Shown piece by piece: positions 7,671-15,708 of a stretch of 64,000 nucleotides of DNA. The notes beneath the pieces were generated by a model, which was not told the origin of the DNA, did not search any database, and saw nothing but the letters and a program-made list of their open reading frames with translations. The stretch spans positions 1 through 64,000 of the forward strand of contig NZ_JAFMHJ010000003.1 in NCBI RefSeq assembly GCF_017854565.1, read 5' to 3'. Each line of letters begins with the position of its first letter. Within the stretch, counting starts at the first letter, position 1. The DNA is from Yoonia sp. (lineage in GTDB: Bacteria > Pseudomonadota > Alphaproteobacteria > Rhodobacterales > Rhodobacteraceae). A program made the translations under genes and the position numbers.

Positions 7671-8995
7671 TGGACATCAACACCCGCCAGAACCGTCGCC
7701 TGCGCTGCGCCATCTATACCCGCAAGTCGAGCGAGGAAGGGCTCGACATGGAATTCAACAGCCTCGATGCCCAGCGTGAGGCCTGCGAAGCCTATATCGC
7801 CAGCCAGAAATCCGAGGGCTGGGTCGCCACGCGCGAACGCTACGACGATGGCGGTTTTTCCGGTGGCACCCTTGAACGCCCCGGCCTTAAGCAACTGCTG
7901 GCTGATATTGACGACGGGCTGATCGACGTGGTGGTGGTCTACAAGATCGACCGCTTGTCGCGTTCGCTGATGGATTTTTCCAAGCTGGTTGAGGTCTTTG
8001 ACCGCAATGGCGTCACTTTTGTATCTGTGACCCAATCTTTCAACACGACAACGTCCATGGGGCGGCTGACGCTGAATATCCTGCTCAGCTTTGCCCAGTT
8101 CGAGCGCGAGGTCATCGGTGAGCGCATCCGCGACAAGGTGGCGGCATCGCGCAAGCGGGGGATCTGGATGGGCGGCTATGTTCCGCTGGGTTATGATGTC
8201 CAGGATCGCAAACTGTTGGTGAACGACGTCGAGGCTGCATCTGTCCGTCGTATCTTCGAGCGGTTTGTCGAACTCGGGTCTGCCACAGTTCTGGCACGCG
8301 AACTCCGCCGCGAAGGGTTCCGCAACAAACAGGGCACGCTGATCGACAAGGGCTACCTTTACCGGCTGCTGAACAACCGCGTTTATCGTGGTGAAGCCGT
8401 CCACAAGGGCAAGGCCTATCCCGGTGAGCACGACGCCATCATCGACGAGGACCTCTGGGATCGGGCGCACTCCATCCTGCAGGAAAGCCCGCGCAAACGG
8501 GCCAACAACAGCCGGTCGCGGACCCCCGCTCTCCTGAAAGGGCTGATCTTCAGCGACACCGGCGCGGCCATGACGCCCACAAGCACCAAGAAGGGCGCAA
8601 AGCTTTACCGCTACTATGTGTCGATGGACGTCATCCGGAACCGCGAGACCGGCGAAGAGACCGCCCCGATGCGGCTGGCGGCTGGAATGGTCGAGGACGC
8701 GGTCGTGACCGAGGTCCGACGCATCCTGCAGACGCCGGAGGTGGTGACGCAGGTGATCGCGGCCCTGAAGACGGAAAAGGGCGCAGTTTCCGAGGCCGAC
8801 GCCATCGCGGCACTTCATGATTTCACCGCGCTCTGGGCGCAGCTTTTTCCGGCCGAGCAGGCACGGATCATCCAGCTCCTAATCCGGCGCGTCACCGTCA
8901 CCGCCGCAGGTCTTGAGGTGGACATCCGGCGTGAAGGGATCGCGGGCGTCATCCGCGAGATGGTCGCACCGCACAATCTGGAGGCCGCCGAATGA
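7667..8995 (+). CDS. Large serine recombinase, 442 aa
   Basis: The N-terminal resolvase domain carries YTRKSSEEG with the predicted nucleophile Ser21, then YDDGGFSGGTLERPGL and VVYKIDRLSRSLMDF. A Recombinase domain follows (VPLGYDVQDRKLLVNDVEAA, then YLYRLLNNRVYRGEAVHKG). The usual zinc-ribbon region (LLKGLIFSDTGAAMTPTSTK) lacks the normal cysteines. At 442 residues it is shorter than most integrases of the class. It should integrate or excise the element by attP/attB recombination. It overlaps both neighbours by 4 bases, so the cassette is translated as a unit. Confidence 0.92.
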   Translation: MMDINTRQNRRLRCAIYTRKSSEEGLDMEFNSLDAQREACEAYIASQKSEGWVATRERYDDGGFSGGTLERPGLKQLLADIDDGLIDVVVVYKIDRLSRSLMDFSKLVEVFDRNGVTFVSVTQSFNTTTSMGRLTLNILLSFAQFEREVIGERIRDKVAASRKRGIWMGGYVPLGYDVQDRKLLVNDVEAASVRRIFERFVELGSATVLARELRREGFRNKQGTLIDKGYLYRLLNNRVYRGEAVHKGKAYPGEHDAIIDEDLWDRAHSILQESPRKRANNSRSRTPALLKGLIFSDTGAAMTPTSTKKGAKLYRYYVSMDVIRNRETGEETAPMRLAAGMVEDAVVTEVRRILQTPEVVTQVIAALKTEKGAVSEADAIAALHDFTALWAQLFPAEQARIIQLLIRRVTVTAAGLEVDIRREGIAGVIREMVAPHNLEAAE

Positions 8996-9375
8996 CGAAC
9001 GCCAATGACACGATCCGCGTGCTGATCCCGTTGAAGGTCCGCAAGAAGAACGGTCGGCCAAAAATAATGCCGCCCGCCAACTATCTGCCGAGCGAGGACC
9101 AGACGCAGGATCCGCATGTCCTGCGCGCCGTAGGCCGGGCATGGGGCTGGCGGCGGCGCATAGAGGCAGGCGAATTCAGCACGATCCAGGAATTGGCTGA
9201 GGCCGTCGGGCTGGCTGAGCGGCATGTCAGTCGGCAACTACGGTTGGCATACCTTGCGCCGGAAGTGCTCAAGCGGCTTACCTGCGGGCGCGAGGCGTCG
9301 GCGGTTAGACTGTATGATCTGTGTTTTCTGGCTGGGGAGGCTTGGGGGGAGCAGGTGGGGCGCACATTCGACTGA
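8992..9375 (+). CDS. Helix-turn-helix accessory protein of the recombinase cassette, 127 aa
   Basis: Residues 60-95 (EFSTIQELAEAVGLAERHVSRQLRL, split by position) form a KorB/ParB-like helix-turn-helix, followed by LAPEVLKRLTCGREASAVRL, which resembles the region after the HTH in ParB-type proteins. The basic N-terminus (LKVRKKNGRPKIMPP) could also contact DNA. ATGA overlap with the recombinase gene indicates co-translation. Likely roles are directionality factor or regulator of the recombinase; neither is shown here. Confidence 0.75.
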   Translation: MTNANDTIRVLIPLKVRKKNGRPKIMPPANYLPSEDQTQDPHVLRAVGRAWGWRRRIEAGEFSTIQELAEAVGLAERHVSRQLRLAYLAPEVLKRLTCGREASAVRLYDLCFLAGEAWGEQVGRTFD

Positions 9376-9586
9376 CGGCGGGCGTCTGGCCTGGAAATGG
9401 TAGGGGAGGCACCCATTTCACATAGAGCCGACGTTCGTGCCTTCTGCAGCTAATGGCTCTTCAGAGCCCATTCTACCGGATGCTGCGGAAACGACCAATG
9501 GCAGTGAACCACAAGAAGCTGACATTTAAAGTTGGAACTGTTACGCAGATATACAGGCAAAAAACCCAATGTAGAAAGCTTCTTAA
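9376..9586. other. Probable right border of the mobile element
   Basis: No reading frame with gene-like features lies here. It separates the recombinase cassette from an unrelated SDR gene, so the element end or attachment site should be in or near it. An imperfect palindrome, ATGGCTC-TTCA-GAGCCCAT with one bulge, lies at 9453-9471. No direct duplication that would define an attachment core can be seen without the left end. Confidence 0.4.
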
Positions 9587-10489
9587 ATGACCTCAGAATT
9601 CCAACATTGGATTGACCAAAATCTCCCTAGCCAAGACGGCAAGACAATCCTGATTACAGGGGGGAATTCCGGGATAGGCTACTATGCGGCCTTGGCTCTG
9701 GCGAAAGCCGGTGCGCATGTTGTTATTGCAGGTCGAAACCCCGACAGGATCGAGCAAGCCATCAAAAGCATCGAAGCTGAAGGGGTAGCTGGACATGTTG
9801 AGGCCGGAATTGTCGATCTGGTAAGTTTGGCGTCCGTAAAGCAGTTCTCAGAACAATTTAGAATATCCCATCCAAAGCTGGATGTTCTTATTAACAATGC
9901 TGGTGTGATGATGCCGCCTGAGGGCAAGACTGAAGACGGTTTCGAGAGCCAGTTCGGGGTCAACTTCTTGGGTCATTTTGCGCTGACCGGGCTCCTTTTT
10001 GATCGTTTGCAATCTACGGCTGGTTCAAGGGTTGTGACGCTCAGCAGCATTGCACACAGGGGCGCGCAAATCGATTTTGACAACTTGCGGCTGGAAAAAT
10101 CCTACGATCAAAAGCGCGAGTACTACCAAAGTAAATTGGCTGACCTTCTGTTCACCTTGGAACTTGCGCGCCGCATTGATGCAAAAGAGGCGTCCGTGCT
10201 ATCCGTCGCCTGTCATCCAGGGTTCACAAAAACGGAACTGCAACGACATGTTGATCCTGCAATGCTTGCGAAAATGACTTTCATGGAGGCTTGGCAGGGT
10301 TCGCTACCGACATTGCTCGCCGCGACAGGGGCGAATGTTATGCAAGGGGATTACTATGGGCCAGATGGTCCGGGCGAATTGGGCGGTTTCCCCGCGATTG
10401 GCGAGATCGACGCCTCCGCGCGGGATGCTGGCGTTGCGAAGCGGCTGTGGGAGGTTGGGCAGGACGTGACGGGCATTGCCTTTCCTTAA
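9587..10489 (+). CDS. Short-chain dehydrogenase/reductase, retinol-dehydrogenase-like, 300 aa
   Basis: The Rossmann motif TGGNSGIG is near residue 24, NNAGV near 103, and the catalytic pair YYQSK near 180. The layout and length match the WW-oxidoreductase/retinol-dehydrogenase-like SDR group, which uses NAD(P)H on small carbonyl or alcohol substrates. The substrate cannot be read from the sequence. Codon use is less GC-rich than in the core genes downstream (for example AAGTTTGGCGTCCGTAAAG), which fits accessory origin. It has no close operon partner apart from the exported protein 53 bases downstream. Confidence 0.88.
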   Translation: MTSEFQHWIDQNLPSQDGKTILITGGNSGIGYYAALALAKAGAHVVIAGRNPDRIEQAIKSIEAEGVAGHVEAGIVDLVSLASVKQFSEQFRISHPKLDVLINNAGVMMPPEGKTEDGFESQFGVNFLGHFALTGLLFDRLQSTAGSRVVTLSSIAHRGAQIDFDNLRLEKSYDQKREYYQSKLADLLFTLELARRIDAKEASVLSVACHPGFTKTELQRHVDPAMLAKMTFMEAWQGSLPTLLAATGANVMQGDYYGPDGPGELGGFPAIGEIDASARDAGVAKRLWEVGQDVTGIAFP

Positions 10490-10542
10490 GAACTGCCAGA
10501 ACATCGGCCAAGAGTATAACATATTTTGATGAGGCAAGGTTT

Positions 10543-11148
10543 ATGCGAGATCAGCAATTTGAACCGCCGCGCGTGTCTAGGCGCAGAGTGCTATCAACTG
10601 CGTTTGCAGGCGTTTGCGGTATTGCAACCTATGCTACGGTCTTGCCCACGTCGGCCAAAGCCACAGGAAACGAAAGTGCTCAGATGAACCCAACCGATCT
10701 CATCACTGCTCTGCGATCAATTGGAACGCCTGGTTGTCTGGCTGCTGCTGATAGATTGGAAGCAGTAATCGGATCACAGGCCGGATTTGATCTGCATCTG
10801 CGGCGCGCAGGATTAAAACAAGCAGATGCACAGGTTTTAGCGGACGGAATGTTGCGAGCTAATGCTGGAAATGCGCTTTCCCTTAGGTCCTTCAGCGCAA
10901 GCTATAACCCTGAATTGGGAGACGTTGGTGCTGCCACATTAGCCACCGCCTTCCCGGCGACCATGACAGAATTGGGACTTGTAGGGTGCTCTGTTGGAGA
11001 TGCAGGTGCCCGCCCGATCTTGGAATGGGCTCGCAGTGCGCCTAATCTCAAGATGATTTGCGTGGAGGGAAACAATTTTTCGGCTGGTATAAAAATCCAG
11101 TTCCGAAATTTGGCGTCTCTTGGCGGTAATATGCTGGTGGTGGTTTGA
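10543..11148 (+). CDS. Tat-exported leucine-rich-repeat-like protein, 201 aa
   Basis: The N-terminus PPRVSRRRVLSTAFAGVCG has the twin-arginine signal layout (RR, then V-L, then a hydrophobic stretch) and an Ala-rich end around TSAKA. The mature part includes LADGMLRANAGNALSLRSFS, YNPELGDVGAATLATAFP and GDAGARPILEWARSAPNLKM. These look like two or three ribonuclease-inhibitor-type leucine-rich repeats. GAGGCAAGG precedes the ATG at 10543. The gene is lower in GC than its surroundings and short for the fold. Function is unknown. Confidence 0.65.
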   Translation: MRDQQFEPPRVSRRRVLSTAFAGVCGIATYATVLPTSAKATGNESAQMNPTDLITALRSIGTPGCLAAADRLEAVIGSQAGFDLHLRRAGLKQADAQVLADGMLRANAGNALSLRSFSASYNPELGDVGAATLATAFPATMTELGLVGCSVGDAGARPILEWARSAPNLKMICVEGNNFSAGIKIQFRNLASLGGNMLVVV

Positions 11149-11602
11149 TCTTACCCAGCCTTTGAAGATCAGACAGAAAATGAGATCATAATTGTCGATA
11201 AATGCGTAAAGCCGCCATTGGAGCAGCTGCAGCGAATTCACACTTCGTCCGCATCTCGGTCGTTGCTGCAAGCTGCAGCGAATGACTGGTCCAGGATCCG
11301 GTGACCGCTGTCCCGGGAGCATCGTCGCCCGACCTGGTTGTGGCCCAACCTGCTAAGGCTTTCTCACTACCCCGCTCAATCACGCCGCCTTCGGGTGTCT
11401 CTGACCGTTTCGACAGCGGTCGAACCCACCTCAACTGCGGCGTAATCCATTTTTCGCAAGCACTTGAAAAGGCGTGCCTTTTTGAATGCGTCTCGATTTG
11501 AGTGAAGGGCGGGTGAAAGGAGACACGGGTCGTTCAGAGACCGGTTCTGGTCAAAACGCCAGTCTCCGAAAGTCGGATGGCCTCGCTAAACCCCTTTGAA
11601 CC
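11149..11602. other. Intergenic stretch without a supportable gene
   Basis: Frames exist on both strands but none has a ribosome site or recognisable product. The stretch contains two close copies of CTGCAGCGAAT (near 11227 and 11273) in decayed-looking sequence. A remnant of a dispersed intergenic repeat is possible but cannot be shown from one copy. Confidence 0.35.
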
Positions 11603-11631
11603 AAAAAGAAAAAAGGCCCCGTCAGGGACCT
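11603..11631 (-). terminator. Terminator of the tRNA-Ser gene
   Basis: On the minus strand GGTCCC-TGAC-GGGGCC forms a 6-bp stem with one G-U pair, followed by TTTTTTCTTTTT. It begins about 25 bases after the tRNA 3' end and fits a strong rho-independent terminator. Confidence 0.85.
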
Positions 11632-11655
11632 CATCTCGGGTTCGCGATGTGCAAG

Positions 11656-11745
11656 TGGCGGAGACGAAGGGATTCGAACCCTCGAGACGGTTTCCCGCCT
11701 ACTCCCTTAGCAGGGGAGCGCCTTCGACCACTCGGCCACGTCTCC
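11656..11745 (-). tRNA. tRNA-Ser(GCU)
   Basis: Reading the minus strand, GGAGACG pairs with CGTCTCC in the acceptor stem, with the discriminator G and an encoded CCA end. The anticodon loop CTGCTAA gives anticodon GCU, which reads AGC and AGU serine codons. A long variable arm (GTAGGCGGGAAACCGTC region) and the T-loop GGTTCGAATCC are present, as expected of a class II serine tRNA. It lies close to an element border, but no duplicated 3' end was noticed nearby. Confidence 0.95.
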
Positions 11746-12166
11746 GCTGACCGCTATACTTGCCAAACCCCAATGAAAACAAGACCTAAATACTACTTAT
11801 TTTGGGTTGAGCGGAACAAATCAAAAAGCCTCTGGCTCAACGCCATGCGACCATATCTCTACCACGTCCAGTCTGAAGGTGTGCAAAGTGCGTGCGTTGT
11901 GTTCTGCCTGTGTTCCGCTCAGACGGGCAGCCCATTGATGTAATTGCACATTATCTCATGTGCCACGCCGCGTCCAAAGCGACTTGGCGAGCGTCTTTAA
12001 ACGAGAGCAGTGCATTCAGGGGTGCGTCCCGGACCAAGTATGACGGCTTCAGCCATTCGCTTGCCGCGATCGTTATCACCCCCATCTCTTTGCCCACAGG
12101 GGGTATGTTGCCCGTGCAATGATCAGTACCCTTTGCCACGAAAATTGATTGGAGATGAACTTGATC
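11746..12166. other. Intergenic stretch upstream of the tRNA and the small unknown gene
   Basis: No convincing gene is seen. A 62-codon minus-strand frame (11951-12139) has no clear ribosome site. The tRNA promoter should lie in 11746-11830, where the sequence is AT-rich. Confidence 0.3.
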
Positions 12167-12628
12167 ATGGATGGGGTGCGGAAGTTCATGAAAAAGGAAA
12201 CCATCAAGCGCGGTCGCCCTGCACCAAAAATATCAAAGCGATCTGGATATCTGACACCGGACGAACAAGCAAAAAGCCTGGTTGCGGTTCGTCGCATTGA
12301 TGGCACCCTCGAGAACACATATCTTCGCGTCCCGTTTGGCCGACATGGAACGGAGAAGACGCATATCCTTTCATACGTGAGCAGCTTTGCCCATGCGGCC
12401 AGAGACGTGCCGCCTGTTGTTGATTTGCGCACCTTGGTCTCGGATAACTCAATTCATACGGATGGAAATCTGGACTCTGGTATTTACGCAACCCGACGGG
12501 TCCGAGACTTGATTTCGACGATCCGCGACAGATTATTGGATCACGGCACTCTGGGTGCCGTGAGGATGTTAACCGATCGACAGCGTGCCGGCGGATTGTC
12601 ATGTCCTGACCGATCCCGCGCTTTGTAA
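12167..12628 (+). CDS. Unknown protein, 153 aa
   Basis: The frame encodes a basic N-terminus (MKKETIKRGRPAPKISKRSG) and a more mixed middle (TPDEQAKSLVAVRRIDGTLE). It resembles no family I know. Codon use is plausible for a gene, but the only ribosome-like element, GGAG, is 12 bases before the ATG at 12167. It lies where rplY usually precedes pth in related genomes, so it may be inserted or relict material. Low confidence that it is expressed. Confidence 0.4.
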   Translation: MDGVRKFMKKETIKRGRPAPKISKRSGYLTPDEQAKSLVAVRRIDGTLENTYLRVPFGRHGTEKTHILSYVSSFAHAARDVPPVVDLRTLVSDNSIHTDGNLDSGIYATRRVRDLISTIRDRLLDHGTLGAVRMLTDRQRAGGLSCPDRSRAL

Positions 12629-12674
12629 GACGACCCACTAGCGCCGCACTGCGGCATAGATTAACGTATGATTC

Positions 12675-13349
12675 ATGAAGTTGATTGTTGGTCTTGGGAA
12701 TCCGGGCGCGAAATACGCAAATAACCGCCATAACATTGGTTTTATGGCGGTGGATCGCATTGCCGCAGACCATGGGTTCAGCGCCTGGCGGTCCAAATTT
12801 CAGGGCCAGATTGCCGAAGGACGGGTTGGGTCCGACAAGGTGACCCTGTTGAAACCCGAAACATTTATGAACCTGTCCGGCCAATCGGTGGGCGACGCGA
12901 TGCGGTATCTCAAGCTGACATCGGGCAATGTGATCGTCTTTCATGATGAAATTGATCTGGCACCGGCCAAGGTCCGACTAAAGACAGGTGGCGGCCATGC
13001 CGGCCACAATGGCTTGCGGTCGATCCATGGGCATATCGGGCCCGATTATCAGCGGGTGCGGATGGGGGTCGGTCATCCGGGCCACAAAGACGCGGTGCCC
13101 GCCTACGTGCTGCATGACTTTGCAAAGGCAGATCAGGACTGGCTGGATGATGAATTGCGCGGGATCAGCGATGGCATCGCCCATTTGGTCGATGGCGATG
13201 GAGAGCGGTTTTTGAACGCCGTTGCCCTGCGCACTGCGCCGCCCCGGTCGTCGACCAGCAAACCGACGGCCAAGGTGCCGGATACCCCGCCCGAACCCGC
13301 ACCTGACGCACGCAGTGCCATGCAGAAACTGGTGGATCGTTTCCGGTGA
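12675..13349 (+). CDS. pth: Peptidyl-tRNA hydrolase
   Basis: The protein begins MKLIVGLGNPGAKYANNRHN, which holds the catalytic His19 and substrate-binding Asn10. It continues with KPETFMNLSGQSVGDAM and FHDEIDLAPAKVRLKTGGG, all characteristic of bacterial Pth. The enzyme releases peptides from peptidyl-tRNAs dropped by stalled ribosomes. At 224 residues it is slightly longer than Escherichia coli Pth because of a proline-rich C-terminal tail (TPPEPAPDARSAMQKLV), common in this order. Its usual neighbour rplY is absent upstream. Confidence 0.97.
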   Translation: MKLIVGLGNPGAKYANNRHNIGFMAVDRIAADHGFSAWRSKFQGQIAEGRVGSDKVTLLKPETFMNLSGQSVGDAMRYLKLTSGNVIVFHDEIDLAPAKVRLKTGGGHAGHNGLRSIHGHIGPDYQRVRMGVGHPGHKDAVPAYVLHDFAKADQDWLDDELRGISDGIAHLVDGDGERFLNAVALRTAPPRSSTSKPTAKVPDTPPEPAPDARSAMQKLVDRFR

Positions 13350-13572
13350 CGCAGGCCCGGCTGCGCGATTTGGCCTGCCAATCCACCTGTCGGAACTGGG
13401 TGCCAGTGCCGGGTTGAACCTGATGTGGGATCATTTTGCGCTGCGTATCGGACACGCGACATTCGGGCCAGACACCCCTGCGTTAACCCTGCGGCTGTGG
13501 CCCGATGACCTGCATATCCCCTTGGGCCGCGCCGACTTTCATGGCCGCTGGGTCATTTGGGATGCGCCGTAA
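13350..13572 (+). pseudogene. Internal fragment of a DUF2332 gene
   Basis: A short frame directly after pth encodes RFGLPIHLSELGASAGLN and MWDHFALRIGHATFGPDTPA. This is the conserved core of DUF2332 proteins, which are about 320-350 residues long and often follow pth in this order. Everything before the core is missing and the frame stops soon after it, so this is a deletion remnant rather than a functional gene. Confidence 0.72.
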
Positions 13573-13638
13573 ACGCGCCACCCCATTGCAACGCCTTGCG
13601 CAATCGCAACAAGGTGGGCAGGCGCGAAAGGACACAAG

Positions 13639-14805
13639 ATGAAAACACGTTGGAAATGGGCCATTGGGGTGATTGCTTCACTGGCGCTCGCCCTGACCGT
13701 TCTGGGCATCTGGAAACGTGACGCGCTGGCGCGTTTATCGGCGGTGAACAGCCTGTTTTCCGAAGAGACAATCATCGCCAACTTTTCACATATGGACAGC
13801 GCGTTCCGGAGCAGGACCCTGCCGCGCGGCACCAGCGGCCAGACCCCGCTGCCGATGGGGCAGCCGACCACCCTGCCTGACGCGGCGGTCGATTGGATTG
13901 CCGCACGCGATGTCACCGCGCTTGTTATCCTCAAAGCCGGAAAAGTAGTCTTTGACGACTATTATCTTGGCACCGGACCCGATGATTTGCGGATCAACTG
14001 GTCGGTGTCAAAAAGCTATCTGTCGGCGCTGCTGGGGGTGCTGCTCGACGAAGGGGCCGTCGGCAGCATTGACGATCCCGTGATCCGGTACGCCCCGACG
14101 CTGACGGGCACGGCCTATGATCGCGCCAGCATCAAGGACGTCTTGCAGATGTCGTCTGGCGTGACATTTGACGAGGACTATCTCGCCTTCTTTTCCGATA
14201 TCAACCGCATGGGCCGTGTGCTGGCGCTGGGTGGGTCGATGGATCGGTTTGCCGCAGACCAGATGGACAGCTTTGCCGCACCGGGCACCACGTGGAAGTA
14301 TGTGTCGATTGACACCCATGTCATCGGGATGGTGATCCGCGGGGCCACCGGGCGCGACATTCCCGACCTTTTGACCGAAAAAATCATTGCGCCGATGGGG
14401 CCGCAAGCAGATCCATATTACGTGACCGACGGCTATGGTGTGGCGTTTGTGCTGGGCGGGTTAAGCACGACCACCCGCGACAACGCCCGCTTTGGTCAGA
14501 TGATCGCCAATGGGGGGCGCTGGAATGGCCAACAGATTGTGCCCGCCGATTGGATCGACCTATCGACAGTGCCCAGCGCGCGCACAGCGCCCGGTGCCAC
14601 TGGCTATGGGTATCAATGGTGGGTGCCGGTCGGGGCACAAACCGGGCAGTTCATGGCCCGTGGCATTTATGGGCAATACATCTATATTGACCGCATCAAT
14701 GATGTGGTTATTGCGGTACATGCCGCCGACCGGGCATTTCGGGATGCCGGTGTTGACCAGCAAAACGAAGCCATGTTTCGACTGATTGCAGAAAGTATTG
14801 ACTGA
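13639..14805 (+). CDS. Serine hydrolase of the beta-lactamase / class C family, 388 aa
   Basis: A membrane anchor or uncleaved signal lies at residues 5-24 (WKWAIGVIASLALALTVLGI). The catalytic SxxK motif is SVSK with Ser122, and the rest matches Beta-lactamase family proteins (LQMSSGVTFDEDY, YGYQWWVP). Such enzymes are esterases, D-aminopeptidases or penicillin-binding-like hydrolases acting in the periplasm; true beta-lactamase activity is not implied. It ends two bases before the DUF2237 gene, so the two are probably co-transcribed. Confidence 0.88.
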   Translation: MKTRWKWAIGVIASLALALTVLGIWKRDALARLSAVNSLFSEETIIANFSHMDSAFRSRTLPRGTSGQTPLPMGQPTTLPDAAVDWIAARDVTALVILKAGKVVFDDYYLGTGPDDLRINWSVSKSYLSALLGVLLDEGAVGSIDDPVIRYAPTLTGTAYDRASIKDVLQMSSGVTFDEDYLAFFSDINRMGRVLALGGSMDRFAADQMDSFAAPGTTWKYVSIDTHVIGMVIRGATGRDIPDLLTEKIIAPMGPQADPYYVTDGYGVAFVLGGLSTTTRDNARFGQMIANGGRWNGQQIVPADWIDLSTVPSARTAPGATGYGYQWWVPVGAQTGQFMARGIYGQYIYIDRINDVVIAVHAADRAFRDAGVDQQNEAMFRLIAESID

Positions 14806-14806
14806 T

Positions 14807-15187
14807 ATGGAAAAAGACCCGTCCTTCAACGTCCTTGGCAGCACGCTGGCGCCCTGTTCGACTGATCCCATGACCGGTTTTTTCCGCAATGGCGCCTGTG
14901 ATACCTGCGCGGCCGATCACGGCAGCCATACGGTATGCGCCGTGATGACAGCCGAATTTCTGGCGTTTTCAAAATACGTCGGCAATGACCTCAGCACGCC
15001 CCGTCCCGAATATGGTTTTGCGGGGCTGAAGACAGGGGACAGCTGGTGTTTATGTGCCAGCCGGTTCCTGCAAGCCCACGAGGAAGGCTGCGCGCCGCAG
15101 GTCAACCTTTATGCTACCCATGTGCGGGCGCTGGATATCGTGCCGATTGATGTGCTGCACCAGAATGCGCTGCCGCTGGAAAGCTGA
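14807..15187 (+). CDS. DUF2237 family protein, 126 aa
   Basis: Residues 6-125 follow the DUF2237 pattern: NVLGSTLAPCSTDPMTGFFR, GSHTVCAVMTAEFLAFSKYV, GNDLSTPRPEYGFAGLKTGD and WCLCASRFLQAHEEG. The family is widespread in proteobacteria with unknown biochemical function; several conserved cysteines suggest metal binding or redox chemistry. The length is complete. The ATG at 14807 is one base after the TGA of the serine hydrolase. Confidence 0.88.
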   Translation: MEKDPSFNVLGSTLAPCSTDPMTGFFRNGACDTCAADHGSHTVCAVMTAEFLAFSKYVGNDLSTPRPEYGFAGLKTGDSWCLCASRFLQAHEEGCAPQVNLYATHVRALDIVPIDVLHQNALPLES

Positions 15188-15191
15188 ATAA

Positions 15192-15680
15192 TCAGCTATT
15201 GGGCGTGATATCGACCATTAGCTCGTCAATAAACAGGCTCAGTAGCTGGGGACGACCGGCCACACCGGCCTTGCGGTAAATCGCGTTGGTCTGGGCCTTG
15301 ATGGTGCCTTCGCTGACCTGTCGCAGCCCGGCAATTTCCTGTGTCGACATGCCCTTGACCGCGAAAAGCGCCACGTCATGCTCGGCCGGGGTCAGCCCCC
15401 AACTGGCAAAGCGTTCTTCCATCACATCACGAAATGCGCCCGAGGCGAGCCGCAACTGGTCTTCGACATGCAGGTTGCGGGCCATCGTTTTACGCAGGAC
15501 CATCCAACCCAGCAGCACCCCCAACAACAGCCCAAGCGCCGCGCCAAGCTCGATCAGCTCGTGGAATTGCCAGCTTATCGGGGCCAACCCCAACACGGAT
15601 GCCAATATCTGGGCGACGAAAAACACGGCGCATAGCACCTGCACGACCACAATGGCCAAGACATACCAGCGCCCTGTCAC
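15192..15680 (-). CDS. Membrane-anchored LuxR-type helix-turn-helix regulator, 162 aa
   Basis: Two hydrophobic helices (about residues 4-26 and 42-62) precede a short linker and a LuxR/GerE helix-turn-helix at about 95-150 (GLTPAEHDVALFAVKGMSTQ, then EIAGLRQVSEGTIKAQTNAI). There is no receiver or autoinducer domain, so the membrane part is the probable input. The start is GTG at 15680, chosen for its AAGGAGAA ribosome site. It lies 28 bases downstream of two secreted acidic proteins on the same strand and may sense or regulate them. Confidence 0.82.
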   Translation of the reverse strand: MTGRWYVLAIVVVQVLCAVFFVAQILASVLGLAPISWQFHELIELGAALGLLLGVLLGWMVLRKTMARNLHVEDQLRLASGAFRDVMEERFASWGLTPAEHDVALFAVKGMSTQEIAGLRQVSEGTIKAQTNAIYRKAGVAGRPQLLSLFIDELMVDITPNS

Positions 15681-15708
15681 GCATCGTTCTCCTTAGACTG
15701 CACGACGC

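Noticed and set aside
11656-11745. tRNA-Ser as the attachment site of the mobile element.
   Set aside because: The element carries a serine recombinase, which does not usually use tRNA 3' ends, and no second copy of the tRNA end was seen in the window.
11951-12139. A 62-codon minus-strand frame that reads plausibly.
   Set aside because: No ribosome site, no family and no partner gene; too short to support by composition.
12204-12944. A 246-codon minus-strand frame across pth.
   Set aside because: It is antisense to the clear pth gene and the preceding frame, has no ribosome site and no family resemblance.
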